From Streptomyces sp. TP-A0874 (GTDB taxonomy: Bacteria > Actinomycetota > Actinomycetes > Streptomycetales > Streptomycetaceae): a stretch of DNA of 64,000 nucleotides. The notes under the pieces are model-generated. The model ran no database searches, was not told where the DNA came from, and saw only the letters and a program-made list of their open reading frames with translations. Both the position numbers and the translations under genes were made by a program. The stretch covers positions 682,001-746,000 of the forward strand of contig NZ_BBZK01000003.1 in assembly GCF_001748085.1 (NCBI RefSeq), in the 5' to 3' direction. Shown here one piece after another: positions 1-7,978 of this stretch (position 1 is the stretch's first letter; each line of letters begins with the position of its first letter).

Positions 1-40
1 CGCTCTCACCGAGCGCCGGCAGGGTTACGGAAACCGCCAT
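1..40 (-). CDS. sucB: 2-oxoglutarate/pyruvate dehydrogenase E2 (dihydrolipoamide acyltransferase), N-terminal fragment
   Basis: Only the first 13 codons lie in the window. The minus strand reads MAVSVTLPALGES, the usual beginning of the lipoyl domain of actinobacterial E2 acyltransferases (VTLPALGES motif). The ATG is at 38-40, preceded on the minus strand by an AAGGAG ribosome site. It follows lpd on the same strand by about 50 bp, so E3 and E2 are probably co-transcribed. E2 carries acyl groups on lipoate between E1 and E3. Gene identity rests on this short N-terminus plus the lpd neighbour; whether it serves the 2-oxoglutarate or the pyruvate complex cannot be told from the fragment. Confidence 0.8.
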   Translation of the reverse strand, partial: MAVSVTLPALGES

Positions 41-90
41 GGTTCCTGTTGCTCCTTATGAGTGGTGCGGACGGTTCGCGCCCGGGGTTG

Positions 91-1479
91 CTAGTCGTGG
101 GCGTGCAGCGGCTTGCCGGCCAGCGCCAGGTGCGCCTCGCCGAGAGCCTCGTTCTGCGTCGGGTGCGCGTGGATGAGCTGCGCGACCTCGGCTGGCAGCG
201 CCTCCCAGTTGTAGATCAGCTGGGCTTCGCCGACCTGCTCGCCCATCCGGTCGCCGACCATGTGGACGCCGACCACGGCACCGTCCCGCACCTGGACGAG
301 CTTGATCTCGCCCGCGGCCTTCAAGATCTTGCTCCGGCCGTTGCCGCCGAGGTTGTACTTGAGGGCGACGACCTTGTCGGCGCCGTACACCTCCTTGGCC
401 TTGGCCTCGGTCATGCCCACCGAAGCGACCTCCGGGTGGCAGTAGGTCACCCGGGGCACACCGTCGTAGTCGATCGGCACGGTCTTGAGACCGGCCAGCC
501 GCTCGGCGACGAGGATGCCCTCGGCGAAGCCGACGTGGGCGAGCTGGAGGGTGGGGATGAGGTCGCCCACCGCGGAGATCGTCGGCACGTTGGTCCGGCA
601 GTACTCGTCGACCAGGACGTAGCCGCGGTCCATCCGGACCCCGGCCTCCTCGTAGCCCAGGCCCTCGGAGACCGGTCCCCGGCCGACGGCGACCAGGAGC
701 AGCTCGGCGTCGTAGGTCTTGCCGTTCTCCAAGGAGACCCGGACACCGGCGTCGGTGTACTCCACGCCCGAGAAGCGGGAGCCCACCGAGAACTTGATGC
801 CGCGCTTGCGGAAGGCACGCTCCAGCAGCTTCGAGCTGTTCTCGTCCTCGGCCGGGACGAGGTGCGGAAGCGCCTCGACCACGGTCACGTCGGCCCCGAA
901 GGACTTCCACGCCGAGGCGAACTCGACGCCGATGACCCCGCCGCCGAGGACGATCGCGGACTGCGGCACCCGGTCCATCACCAGGGCGTGCTCCGAGGAG
1001 ATGACCCGGTTGCCGTCGATCTCCAGCCCCGGCAGCGACTTCGGCCGGGAACCGGTGGCCAGCAGGATGTGCCGGCCCTCGTACCGCTGGCCGTCCACGT
1101 CCACCGAGGTGGGCGAGGAGAGGCGGCCTTCACCGGCCACGTAGGTGACCTTGCGAGAGGCCACAAGCCCCTGCAGGCCCTTGTAGAGGCCGGAGACCAC
1201 GCCGTCCTTGTACTTGTGGACCGCCGGCATGTCAATGCCCTCGAAAGAGGTCTTGACACCGAAGCTGGCGCCATCGCGGGCCTGGTCGGCCAGCTCACCG
1301 GCGTGCAGCAGGGCCTTGGTAGGGATGCATCCGTAGTGCAGACAGGTGCCGCCCAGCTTGTCCTTCTCGATCAGGGCGACGTCCAGGCCCAGCTGAGCCG
1401 CGCGCAGCGCAGCGGCGTAACCGCCGCTGCCGCCGCCGAGGATCACTAGGTCGAAAACGGTGCTGGCGTCGTTCGCCAC
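91..1479 (-). CDS. lpdA: Dihydrolipoamide dehydrogenase (E3)
   Basis: FAD flavoprotein of 462 aa that reoxidises dihydrolipoamide with NAD+ in 2-oxoacid dehydrogenase complexes. Visible features are the N-terminal FAD-binding GGGSGGYAAA loop (residues ~15-24), the redox disulfide in GGTCLHYGCIPTK (Cys46/Cys51), a second nucleotide-binding fold near LGGGVIGVEFA and the C-terminal His-Glu active-site motif HAHPTQNEALGEA. The GTG start at 1477-1479 is chosen because GGAGGA lies 7 nt upstream and the protein then begins VANDASTVFDLVILGGG, as in Streptomyces orthologues; a frame open further upstream adds a low-complexity leader. It is directly upstream of sucB on the same strand. Confidence 0.95.
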   Translation of the reverse strand: MANDASTVFDLVILGGGSGGYAAALRAAQLGLDVALIEKDKLGGTCLHYGCIPTKALLHAGELADQARDGASFGVKTSFEGIDMPAVHKYKDGVVSGLYKGLQGLVASRKVTYVAGEGRLSSPTSVDVDGQRYEGRHILLATGSRPKSLPGLEIDGNRVISSEHALVMDRVPQSAIVLGGGVIGVEFASAWKSFGADVTVVEALPHLVPAEDENSSKLLERAFRKRGIKFSVGSRFSGVEYTDAGVRVSLENGKTYDAELLLVAVGRGPVSEGLGYEEAGVRMDRGYVLVDEYCRTNVPTISAVGDLIPTLQLAHVGFAEGILVAERLAGLKTVPIDYDGVPRVTYCHPEVASVGMTEAKAKEVYGADKVVALKYNLGGNGRSKILKAAGEIKLVQVRDGAVVGVHMVGDRMGEQVGEAQLIYNWEALPAEVAQLIHAHPTQNEALGEAHLALAGKPLHAHD

Positions 1480-1738
1480 GTCACGTCCTCCATGCATGGG
1501 TACGCCGGAGCCGGTCTGCGGTGACCGGGCGGCGGCTGTCGTTCGGCCGCTGTGTACTCGGCTCGTATGTGTGGCTCGCTCGGTTAAGAGAGCCCGGGCC
1601 CTGTCCTGCCGGGACAACATCTTCGCACTTGTCGGCGGCAGACGGGACGCCGGGCCGGTCGCTCGGTGGACCGGAAGGCCAGGAAACCGGGTTACCGGTG
1701 CGTATCAGGTGCGGAATTCGTCCAGAGCGAACGCAAAC

Positions 1739-1770
1739 GCCCGGCCCCGGGCGATGTGCCGGGGCCGGGC
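1739..1770. terminator. GC-rich hairpin downstream of pepA
   Basis: Perfect 12-bp stem (1739-1750 with 1759-1770) around an 8-nt loop, in the 357-bp stretch between the pepA stop and the lpd start. With the larger hairpin at 1785-1835 it probably ends pepA transcription. The remaining part of this stretch must hold the lpd promoter; I cannot place its boxes. Confidence 0.6.
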
Positions 1771-1784
1771 GGATCTGGGCAGCG

Positions 1785-1835
1785 GTCCGGGCCCGACGGG
1801 TGCGGCCGCCGTCGGGCACCCGTTCCGGCCCGGAC
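1785..1835 (-). terminator. Terminator hairpin at pepA stop
   Basis: Starts one base past the pepA stop codon. Outer arms of 9 bp (1785-1793 with 1827-1835) and inner arms of 8 bp (1796-1803 with 1816-1823) form a long imperfect stem-loop. No U-tract follows, which is usual for Streptomyces terminators. Confidence 0.65.
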
Positions 1836-1836
1836 G

Positions 1837-3381
1837 TCAGACGAGCTCTCCGGCGGCGATCCGCTCGGCCAGCCGCACCAGGGTGCGGACGGACGAGCCG
1901 GTGCCGCCCTTGTGCGTGTAGCCGTACGGGGCGCCCTCGTGGAACGCCGGACCGGCGATGTCCAGGTGGGCCCAGGTGATGTCCTCACCGACGAACTCCT
2001 GGAGGAAGAGCCCGGCCACCAGGCCGCTGCCCATGCGCTCGCCCATGTTGGAGATGTCGGCCACCGTGGAGTCCATGGCCTTGAGCAGTTCGCGCGGCAT
2101 CGGCATCGGCCAGGACTGCTCGCCGACCTCCTCGGCGACCTCGTGGATGGAGGTGCGGAAGGCGTCGTCGTTCGCCATGATGCCGAAGGTGCGGTTGCCC
2201 AGGGCGAGCATCATGGCGCCGGTGAGGGTCGCCACGTCGACGATCGCGTCCGGCTTCTCCTCCGAGGCCCGGGTCAGGGCGTCGGCCAGCACGAGTCGGC
2301 CCTCGGCGTCGGTGTTGAGCACCTCCACCGTCTTGCCGCTGTACATCCGCAGGACGTCGCCGGGGCGGGTGGCCGAGCCGGACGGCATGTTCTCGGCCAG
2401 GGCGAGCCAGCCGGTGACGTTGACCTCCAGACCCAGCTTGGCCGCGGTGACGACGGCGGCGAAGACGGCGGCCGCACCGCTCATGTCGCACTTCATCGTC
2501 TCGTTGTGGCCGGCCGGCTTCAGCGTGATGCCGCCAGAGTCGTAGGTGATGCCCTTGCCGACCAGCGCCAGGGTCTTCTTCGCCTTGGGGTGGCTGTGGA
2601 CCAGCCGCACCAGGCGCGGCGGGTTCGCCGAACCCTGACCGACGCCCAGGAGGCCGCCGTAGCCGCCCTCGCGGAGGTCCTGCTCGTCGAGGACCTCGAC
2701 CTTGAGGCCGTGCTCCTTGCCGACCGCCAGGGCGATGTCGGCGAAAGACTTCGGGAACAGGTCGTTCGAGGGGATGTTGACCAGGTCACGCGCCCGGTGC
2801 ACCTCTCCGACCAGCGCCGTGGCGCGCTCGGTGGCCGCCTTGTAGGCCTTGTCCTTCGGCTTCCCGCCGAGCAGGACGACCTCGCCCAGCGGCGCGCTCT
2901 TGTCCTTCTTCTCCTGGTCGGCGGCGGCCTTCTGGGCGGCGCCGGCGCGGTAGGTGGTGAAGGAGTACGCGCCCAGCAGGGCGCCCTCCGCGATGGCCGC
3001 GGCGTACTCGGCGCTGTCGAGCGGAAGCGCGAAACCGGCGGACTCCGCGCCCGCCAGGGCCCGGGCCGCCGACCCCGCCGCGCGGCGCAGCGTCTCACCG
3101 TCGAAGGTCTCGCCCTTCTCCGGGGCGTCGCCCAGGCCGACGGCCAACACGACCGGGGACTTGAAGCCGGAGGGAGCGGGGAGTTTGGTCACCTCCCCCT
3201 CACCCCCGGAGGCGCCGAGAGTCTCCAGAACGGCGGCCAACTTGCCGTCGTACGCCTTGTCGACGGCCTCGGCGCCGGCCACCACGACGGGGCGGCCCTT
3301 GGCGCCCTTGGCCACGGCGACGACGATGGCGTCCGAACGCAGAGCGGCCGGGGCAGAGGTGCTGAGAGTCAGTGCTGTCAC
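1837..3381 (-). CDS. pepA: Leucyl aminopeptidase (M17 family)
   Basis: Cytosolic di-metal exopeptidase of 514 aa that removes N-terminal residues. The M17 catalytic half shows the metal/active-site blocks VGKGITYDSGGITLKP, KCDMSGAAAV and the family signature NTDAEGRL. The GTG start at 3379-3381 (VTALTLSTSAPAALR) has an AGAGGGA ribosome site about 9 nt upstream and removes a non-conserved leader. It lies 144 bp downstream of cobT on the same strand, so the two may share a transcript. A terminator hairpin immediately follows the stop. The order cobT-pepA near sucB/lpd is conserved among actinobacteria. Confidence 0.95.
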   Translation of the reverse strand: MTALTLSTSAPAALRSDAIVVAVAKGAKGRPVVVAGAEAVDKAYDGKLAAVLETLGASGGEGEVTKLPAPSGFKSPVVLAVGLGDAPEKGETFDGETLRRAAGSAARALAGAESAGFALPLDSAEYAAAIAEGALLGAYSFTTYRAGAAQKAAADQEKKDKSAPLGEVVLLGGKPKDKAYKAATERATALVGEVHRARDLVNIPSNDLFPKSFADIALAVGKEHGLKVEVLDEQDLREGGYGGLLGVGQGSANPPRLVRLVHSHPKAKKTLALVGKGITYDSGGITLKPAGHNETMKCDMSGAAAVFAAVVTAAKLGLEVNVTGWLALAENMPSGSATRPGDVLRMYSGKTVEVLNTDAEGRLVLADALTRASEEKPDAIVDVATLTGAMMLALGNRTFGIMANDDAFRTSIHEVAEEVGEQSWPMPMPRELLKAMDSTVADISNMGERMGSGLVAGLFLQEFVGEDITWAHLDIAGPAFHEGAPYGYTHKGGTGSSVRTLVRLAERIAAGELV

Positions 3382-3525
3382 GGTTGTGGGGTCCCTCTTC
3401 CGTTGAGTTCCTCGGCCGATGGGTGGGCCGGCCGCCGCCCGGTGCATCGTACGTTCCGGACTACTGGCCGCCGGGCGTGGGCCGTTGTCCGCACCTTAAT
3501 GGCCTTCCAGGCCGTCGCCGTCCAC

Positions 3526-4590
3526 CTACCGTGTCACGGACGGCGGGACCTGCTCGGGCAGTTCGGCGGTGAGCGCCGCGGCGGCCCGCACGATCGGCAG
3601 CGCGAGCAGCGCCCCCACGCCCTCCCCCACGCGCAGCCCCTGGTCCAACAACGGCTCCAGGGACAGCCGGTCGAGCGCCTTCTCCTGGGCCGGTTCCCCG
3701 CTCAGGTGACCGGCGATCCACCAGTCCGGGGCACGGAAGGCCACGCGCTGGGCCACCAGCGCGCAGGCCGCCGAGACGACGCCGTCCAGGACCACCGGCA
3801 TCCGGCGCACCGCGCTCTGCAGCAGGAACCCGGTGATGGCGGCGAGGTCGGCCCCGCCCGCGGTGGCGAGCAGCGCCAGCGGGTCCCCCATGACGGGGCG
3901 GGCGCGGCGCAGCGCGTCCCGGATCGCCGCGCACTTGCGCATCCAGGCCAGATCGTCGATTCCGGCGCCCCCGCGGCCGGTCACCACCGAGGCGTCGGTG
4001 CCGCAGAGGGTGGCGATCAGGGTGCTCGCCGCCGTGCTGCCACCGACGCTCAGATCGCCGAGCGCGACCAGGTCGGTGCCGGCGTCCGCCTCCTCGTCGG
4101 CGATCGCCATCCCGGAGCGGAACGCCTGCTCCGCCTCCTCGGCCGTCAGCGCGTCCTCGATGTCGATCCGGCCCGAGCCCCGCCGTACCCGGTGCCGGAC
4201 CACCTCCGCCGGCAGGTCACCCGGTTCGCAGTCGACGGAGAGGTCCACCACCCGGACGGGCGTTCCGGAGCGGCGGGCGAGGATGGCGACGGCCCGTTCG
4301 CCGTCCAGCACCCCGCGGACCAGTCGCTCGGTGCTCCCCGCGGGTCGCCCCGAGACGTCCAGCCGCGCGACTCCGTGGTCACCGGCGAAGAGCAGCACCC
4401 TGGGGTGTTCGACCGGGCGTACCGCGGCGGTGGACTGGGCCGCCGACAGCCAATCGCCGAGGTCGTCGAGGCGGCCCAGCGATCCGGGGGGCACTGCCAG
4501 CCGCCCCCGGCGCTCCTCGGCCTCGCGCCGCACGGCGGAGTCCGGGCGCTTGATCAGGTTGCCGAAGTCATCAAGATTCAGACCGCTCAT
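3526..4590 (-). CDS. cobT: Nicotinate-nucleotide-dimethylbenzimidazole phosphoribosyltransferase
   Basis: Makes alpha-ribazole phosphate from nicotinate mononucleotide and 5,6-dimethylbenzimidazole for the cobalamin lower ligand. The 354-aa protein is the usual length and carries FAGDHGV near residue 80, the GDLSVGGSTAAST block, TGRGGAGI and the C-terminal EGVGALLALP segment with the catalytic Glu. The ATG at 4588-4590 is apparently leaderless: TAGGGT on the minus strand (4603-4598) ends 7 nt before it and no ribosome site is visible. No cobalamin riboswitch can be fitted in the short upstream space. Other cob genes are not in the window. Confidence 0.93.
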   Translation of the reverse strand: MSGLNLDDFGNLIKRPDSAVRREAEERRGRLAVPPGSLGRLDDLGDWLSAAQSTAAVRPVEHPRVLLFAGDHGVARLDVSGRPAGSTERLVRGVLDGERAVAILARRSGTPVRVVDLSVDCEPGDLPAEVVRHRVRRGSGRIDIEDALTAEEAEQAFRSGMAIADEEADAGTDLVALGDLSVGGSTAASTLIATLCGTDASVVTGRGGAGIDDLAWMRKCAAIRDALRRARPVMGDPLALLATAGGADLAAITGFLLQSAVRRMPVVLDGVVSAACALVAQRVAFRAPDWWIAGHLSGEPAQEKALDRLSLEPLLDQGLRVGEGVGALLALPIVRAAAALTAELPEQVPPSVTR

Positions 4591-4737
4591 CCGCCGAACC
4601 CTATCGCTGCCCCGAGGCTGGTGACCGGACTGGCCCGGTGGGGTGCGGAGCGGGCGGTCGCGGGCGGTGGCGGCCGGATCGGTCCGGTGTGCGGAGCGGC
4701 CCTGGTCCGGCGGGGCCCGGAAGACCATAGGCTGCGA

Positions 4738-4743
4738 CGAGCA
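4738..4743 (+). promoter_or_regulatory. -10 box TAGGCT for the small acidic gene
   Basis: TAGGCT on the plus strand, about 28 nt before the ATG at 4772, implying a roughly 20-nt leader with GGAGG at 4761-4765. The divergent cobT start is 150 bp away, so this 181-bp gap serves both directions. Confidence 0.45.
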
Positions 4744-4771
4744 GGCAGACGGCGGAGCCAGGAGGCAGTAC

Positions 4772-5023
4772 ATGGCGTGGACGTGGCGGTTCGAGAAGGC
4801 CGACGGCACCGAGACCGAACCCTCGGTCGAGCAGGAGGAGTTCAGCACCCAAGGTGATGCGGAGTCCTGGGTGGGTGAGGTGTGGCGGGAGCTGCTGGAC
4901 GGCGGCACCGACCAGGTGACGCTCCTGGAGGACGGCAGGAAGGTCTACGGGCCGATGGTCCTGCACGGTCCGGAAGCCGTCTCGGAGACCGGCGAAGGGG
5001 CGGGCGACTCCCTCAACGGGTGA
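4772..5023 (+). CDS. Small acidic conserved protein, function unknown
   Basis: 83-aa soluble acidic protein beginning MAWTWRFEKADGTE. It has several Trp residues in the first half and a Glu/Gly-rich tail, with no signal peptide or membrane segment. The ATG has GGAGG 6 nt upstream, so expression is well supported. I recognise it as a conserved Streptomyces hypothetical and cannot assign a function. It is divergent from cobT and convergent with the methyltransferase downstream, so it is a single-gene unit. Confidence 0.75.
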   Translation: MAWTWRFEKADGTETEPSVEQEEFSTQGDAESWVGEVWRELLDGGTDQVTLLEDGRKVYGPMVLHGPEAVSETGEGAGDSLNG

Positions 5024-5174
5024 GCGCGACGGGCACGGCTGGGGCGGCGGACCGTCCACCGGCCCTCCGGTACGGAGCCCGGTACGGGCCGACCGGGGGA
5101 GGGGCCGGCCGGGTCCGCCGTCCCACCGTCCCGGGCAGCGCCCGGGGGGTCGGGCTCCGGCGGGCGGCGGTCGC

Positions 5175-5915
5175 TCAGCCGCGGACGCCGCAGACGTGCA
5201 GCAGGTCCGCTATCGCACGGTAGGGGTCGGTGCGCCCGGCGCGCTCCTCGGCGGCCAGCAGCTGTTCCCGGTTCCGCCGATCCGACGCCGCGGGCGCCGG
5301 ATCGGTGAAGACGCCGACCCCGTACCAGGAGTGGACGGGGACCCCGAGGTCCGCCAGCGTCCTGGTCAGGTTGCTGAACCGGTCGGGTTGGGCGGGGGAG
5401 TCGAAGGCGGCGAGGGCGGCCGTCCAGTCGCCGGCCCGGCCGGGGCGCATGGCCAGGGCGTCGGCGTTCCGAACCAGCAGCGAGAGGAGCCCTCCCGGGG
5501 CGAGGACCCGGGCGAGGCCGGCCAGCAGCGGGTCGGGCTGGGGGAGCGGGATGAGGGCGCCGTGGCAGAGCACCACGTCGAAACTGCCGGGCGGGAAGTG
5601 CGCACCGGTGTCCGGGCAGTCGCCCGCGACCAGGTGGACCCGCCGCTGGACCCGGAGCGGGTCGTCGACCAGGGCGTGGCGCAGGGCGGCCGACCGCGCG
5701 GGGTCGGGCTCGAGCGCGGTCACCTCGTGGCCCGCTCGGGCCAGCCGTACGGAGTGCGGGCCGGCCGCGAGGCCGACCTCCAGGATCCGCAGTCGTCGGT
5801 CCGGGCCGAAACGGCTGTCGAGTTGCTCCGACAACTGCCGGGCCACGAGTTCCCCGCGCAGCGTCTCGCGCTCCCCGCCGGGCACGCCGGCCGGGAGGGT
5901 GGCGGCGGTCGTCAG
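5175..5915 (-). CDS. SAM-dependent methyltransferase, probable CTG start
   Basis: Class I methyltransferase fold: motif I LRILEVGLAAGPHSV near residue 40, an acidic residue after beta-2 in ALEPDP, and the FDVVLCHGAL post-II region. Substrate unknown. No ATG, GTG or TTG fits the expected N-terminus: the first in-frame one downstream is GTG at 5885, without a ribosome site. CTG at 5915-5913 overlaps the stop of the DUF3043 gene as CTGA and has GGAG 7 nt upstream, the geometry of translational coupling, so I place the start there (246 aa). A paralogue with the same fold is at 59245. Convergent with the small gene at 4772. Confidence 0.7.
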   Translation of the reverse strand: MTTAATLPAGVPGGERETLRGELVARQLSEQLDSRFGPDRRLRILEVGLAAGPHSVRLARAGHEVTALEPDPARSAALRHALVDDPLRVQRRVHLVAGDCPDTGAHFPPGSFDVVLCHGALIPLPQPDPLLAGLARVLAPGGLLSLLVRNADALAMRPGRAGDWTAALAAFDSPAQPDRFSNLTRTLADLGVPVHSWYGVGVFTDPAPAASDRRNREQLLAAEERAGRTDPYRAIADLLHVCGVRG

Positions 5916-6508
5916 GGCCGTTCTCCACGCTTGACCGTCGGCTTCGGCAGGCGCAGCCGCCGCATCTGGAGCGACCGCATCAGGGCGTACGGGACGGCGC
6001 CCCGGAGGTTCTCGTCGGGGAAGCGCTCCCGCAGCCGCTTCTTCAGCCGGAACGACAGCGTGACGAAGTCCAGGATCATCACGACGATGACGCAGAGCCA
6101 CAGCAGCTGGGAGATGTTCTGCAGGGTCGGCGACGGCATGGTGCTCAGCACCAGGATGATCACGGCGAGCGGCAGGAAGAACTCGGGCACGGAGAAGCGC
6201 GAGTCCACGTAGTCGCGGACGAACTTCCGGACCGGCCCGCGGTCGCGAGCGGGGAAGAACCGCTCGTCGCCCTTGGCGAGGCCCTCGCGCTGCTTGCCGA
6301 GCTCGGCTCGGCGGGCCTCGCGTTGCCGCTTGGCGGCCTCCTTCCGGGAGACCGGCGTCAGGGCCGCCGCACGACGCTGGGACTGCGCGACGGCGCGCTT
6401 GGGCGTCGGGCGGCCCTTGGGCGCCTGGGGGTCACGGGGCTGCTTGGGCTGGCCCGCGGTCGCGGTGGACTCGGCGGCCTGCTCATCCTTGGAACGGCTT
6501 CGGAACAC
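5912..6508 (-). CDS. DUF3043 membrane protein
   Basis: 198-aa protein of the actinobacterial DUF3043 family, role unknown. The first ~100 residues are charged and rich in Lys/Arg/Gln (KRAVAQSQRRAAALTPVSRK). Two hydrophobic helices follow (around FFLPLAVIILVLSTM and LLWLCVIVVMILDFVTL), then a basic tail (RLRLPKPTVKRGER). The GTG at 6506-6508 giving VFRSRSKDEQ matches the usual start; the upstream ribosome site is weak. Its stop overlaps the methyltransferase start, so the two form an operon. It is divergent from pspA. Confidence 0.85.
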   Translation of the reverse strand: MFRSRSKDEQAAESTATAGQPKQPRDPQAPKGRPTPKRAVAQSQRRAAALTPVSRKEAAKRQREARRAELGKQREGLAKGDERFFPARDRGPVRKFVRDYVDSRFSVPEFFLPLAVIILVLSTMPSPTLQNISQLLWLCVIVVMILDFVTLSFRLKKRLRERFPDENLRGAVPYALMRSLQMRRLRLPKPTVKRGERP

Positions 6509-6701
6509 GAGACCCAAGGGTACGGTGTCTTCGCCGCAGAGGTCCCGTGCGGTGCCGGGAAAGATCGGCGGCAGGCCGCCCGACACGTGTCCAATCCGGA
6601 TATAGCGCCCCTCGCCTACTCCCTGCGCCGTAGGAAGTCCGTATCGTGTTCGTCCTGCGGGAGGAGCGCATCAGCGCTCGATCAGTGCGGTAATAGGGGT
6701 G

Positions 6702-6720
6702 GGACCCGTAGGCTGGGTCC
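6702..6720 (+). promoter_or_regulatory. pspA promoter with a dyad over the -10 box
   Basis: GGACCC-N7-GGGTCC, with TAGGCT (6709-6714) occupying the spacer. A protein bound to the dyad would cover the -10 region. pspA starts at 6767, giving a leader of about 45-50 nt. Confidence 0.4.
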
Positions 6721-6766
6721 TGAGAATGCTGGAGCTCAAGCCCGGAGAAGGGGGCGCGCGAGGCCC

Positions 6767-7552
6767 ATGAGCGGTGTCATGAAGCGGATGGGGATGATTT
6801 TCCGCGCGAAGGCCAACAAGGCCCTGGACCGGGCCGAGGACCCACGCGAAACCCTTGATTACTCGTACCAGAAGCAGCTCGAGCTGCTGCAGAAGGTCCG
6901 GCGGGGGGTGGCCGACGTCGCCACCTCGCGCAAGCGGCTGGAACTGCAGCTCGGCCAGCTCCAGAGCCAGTCCAGCAAGCTGGAGGACCAGGGCCGCAAG
7001 GCGCTGGCGCTCGGCCGTGAGGACCTGGCCCGTGAGGCGCTGTCCCGGCGCGCCGCCCTCCAGCAGCAGGTCACCGATCTGGAGACGCAGCACCAGACCC
7101 TGCAGGGCGAGGAGGAGAAGCTGACCCTCGCTGCCCAGCGGCTGCAGGCCAAGGTCGACGCCTTCCGGACGAAGAAGGAGACCATCAAGGCCACCTACAC
7201 CGCCGCTCAGGCCCAGACCCGCATCGGCGAGGCGTTCTCCGGTATCTCCGAGGAGATGGGCGACGTCGGCCTGGCGGTCCAGCGGGCCGAGGACAAGACG
7301 GCGCAGATGCAGGCGCGGGCCGGGGCGATCGACGAGCTGATGGCCTCCGGTGCCCTGGACGACCCGACCGGGACCGCCAAGGACGACATCTCCGCGGAGC
7401 TGGACCGGCTCTCCGGAGGGGCGGACGTGGAACTGGAGCTGCAGCGGATGAAGGCCGAGCTGGCCGGCGGCAGCGGTTCGCAGCAGGCGATCGAGGGCGG
7501 CGGGCAGTCCCAGGGGCAGCAGCAAGCGCGGCCCGACTTCGACAAGCAGTAA
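6767..7552 (+). CDS. pspA: Phage shock protein A (PspA/Vipp1/ESCRT-III family)
   Basis: Membrane-associated coiled-coil scaffold that protects the envelope. The N-terminal amphipathic segment MKRMGMIFRAKANKALD is followed by a continuous charged coiled coil (roughly residues 30-200) and a Gly/Gln-rich tail, 261 aa in all. Two starts are possible, ATG 6767 and in-frame ATG 6779; I use 6767 because the purine-rich AGAAGGGGG lies upstream. The dyad at 6702-6720 may control it. pspAA follows after 43 bp with its own ribosome site, so they are co-transcribed. No pspB/C or pspF is present, as usual for Streptomyces. Confidence 0.93.
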   Translation: MSGVMKRMGMIFRAKANKALDRAEDPRETLDYSYQKQLELLQKVRRGVADVATSRKRLELQLGQLQSQSSKLEDQGRKALALGREDLAREALSRRAALQQQVTDLETQHQTLQGEEEKLTLAAQRLQAKVDAFRTKKETIKATYTAAQAQTRIGEAFSGISEEMGDVGLAVQRAEDKTAQMQARAGAIDELMASGALDDPTGTAKDDISAELDRLSGGADVELELQRMKAELAGGSGSQQAIEGGGQSQGQQQARPDFDKQ

Positions 7553-7595
7553 GAGACCCCTCGCCGACGAGGTCTCACGACATGGGAGGTCTTTC

Positions 7596-7874
7596 ATGAT
7601 CGTACGGATCATGGGTGAGGGGCAGGTGGAGCTGGCGGACAGTCACTTCGCCGAACTCAACAAGCTGGACGACGAGCTGCTCGCGGAGATGGAGAGCGGC
7701 GACGAGCAGGGTTTCCGGCGCACCCTGGTCGCGCTGCTCGGCGCGGTGCGGGAACTCGGCGAGGCGCTGCCGGACGACTCCCTGGAGCCGTCGGAGCTGA
7801 TTCTGCCGGCGCCGGACGCCACCCTCGAGGAAGTGCGGGAGATGCTCGACGAGCAGGGGCTGATCCCGGGGTAG
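7596..7874 (+). CDS. pspAA: PspA-associated protein PspAA
   Basis: 92-aa acidic protein (MIVRIMGEGQVELADS...) matching the small PspAA partner domain that accompanies pspA in actinobacteria. It begins with a short beta-strand stretch and is then mostly helical. ATG at 7596 has GGGAGG about 8 nt upstream. It sits 43 bp after pspA and ends before a strong bidirectional terminator. Biochemical role unsettled; the linkage points to modulation of PspA at the membrane. Confidence 0.85.
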   Translation: MIVRIMGEGQVELADSHFAELNKLDDELLAEMESGDEQGFRRTLVALLGAVRELGEALPDDSLEPSELILPAPDATLEEVREMLDEQGLIPG

Positions 7875-7896
7875 CGGTGCCGGGACGGTGACGGGT

Positions 7897-7934
7897 ACGG
7901 GCTGGTGGACCTCCGCGGAGGTCCACCAGCCCGT
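7897..7934. terminator. 38-bp perfect palindrome, bidirectional terminator
   Basis: The two 19-bp arms (7897-7915 and 7916-7934) are exact reverse complements with no spacer. It lies between convergent pspAA and nadA and is followed by CCTTT toward the right. Its position and stability suit termination of both transcripts. Confidence 0.8.
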
Positions 7935-7978
7935 CGCCTTTCCTGCTCCGCCCGAACGCCGGGAGGTGCTCGCCCGGG

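Noticed and set aside
4591..4771. Cobalamin riboswitch before cobT
   Set aside because: No B12-box sequence, and the -10 box leaves no leader.
1666..4857. Very long open frame (over 1000 codons) on the plus strand across pepA and cobT
   Set aside because: Antisense shadow of two well-supported minus-strand genes; its composition is typical of third-position GC artefacts and no domain is recognisable.
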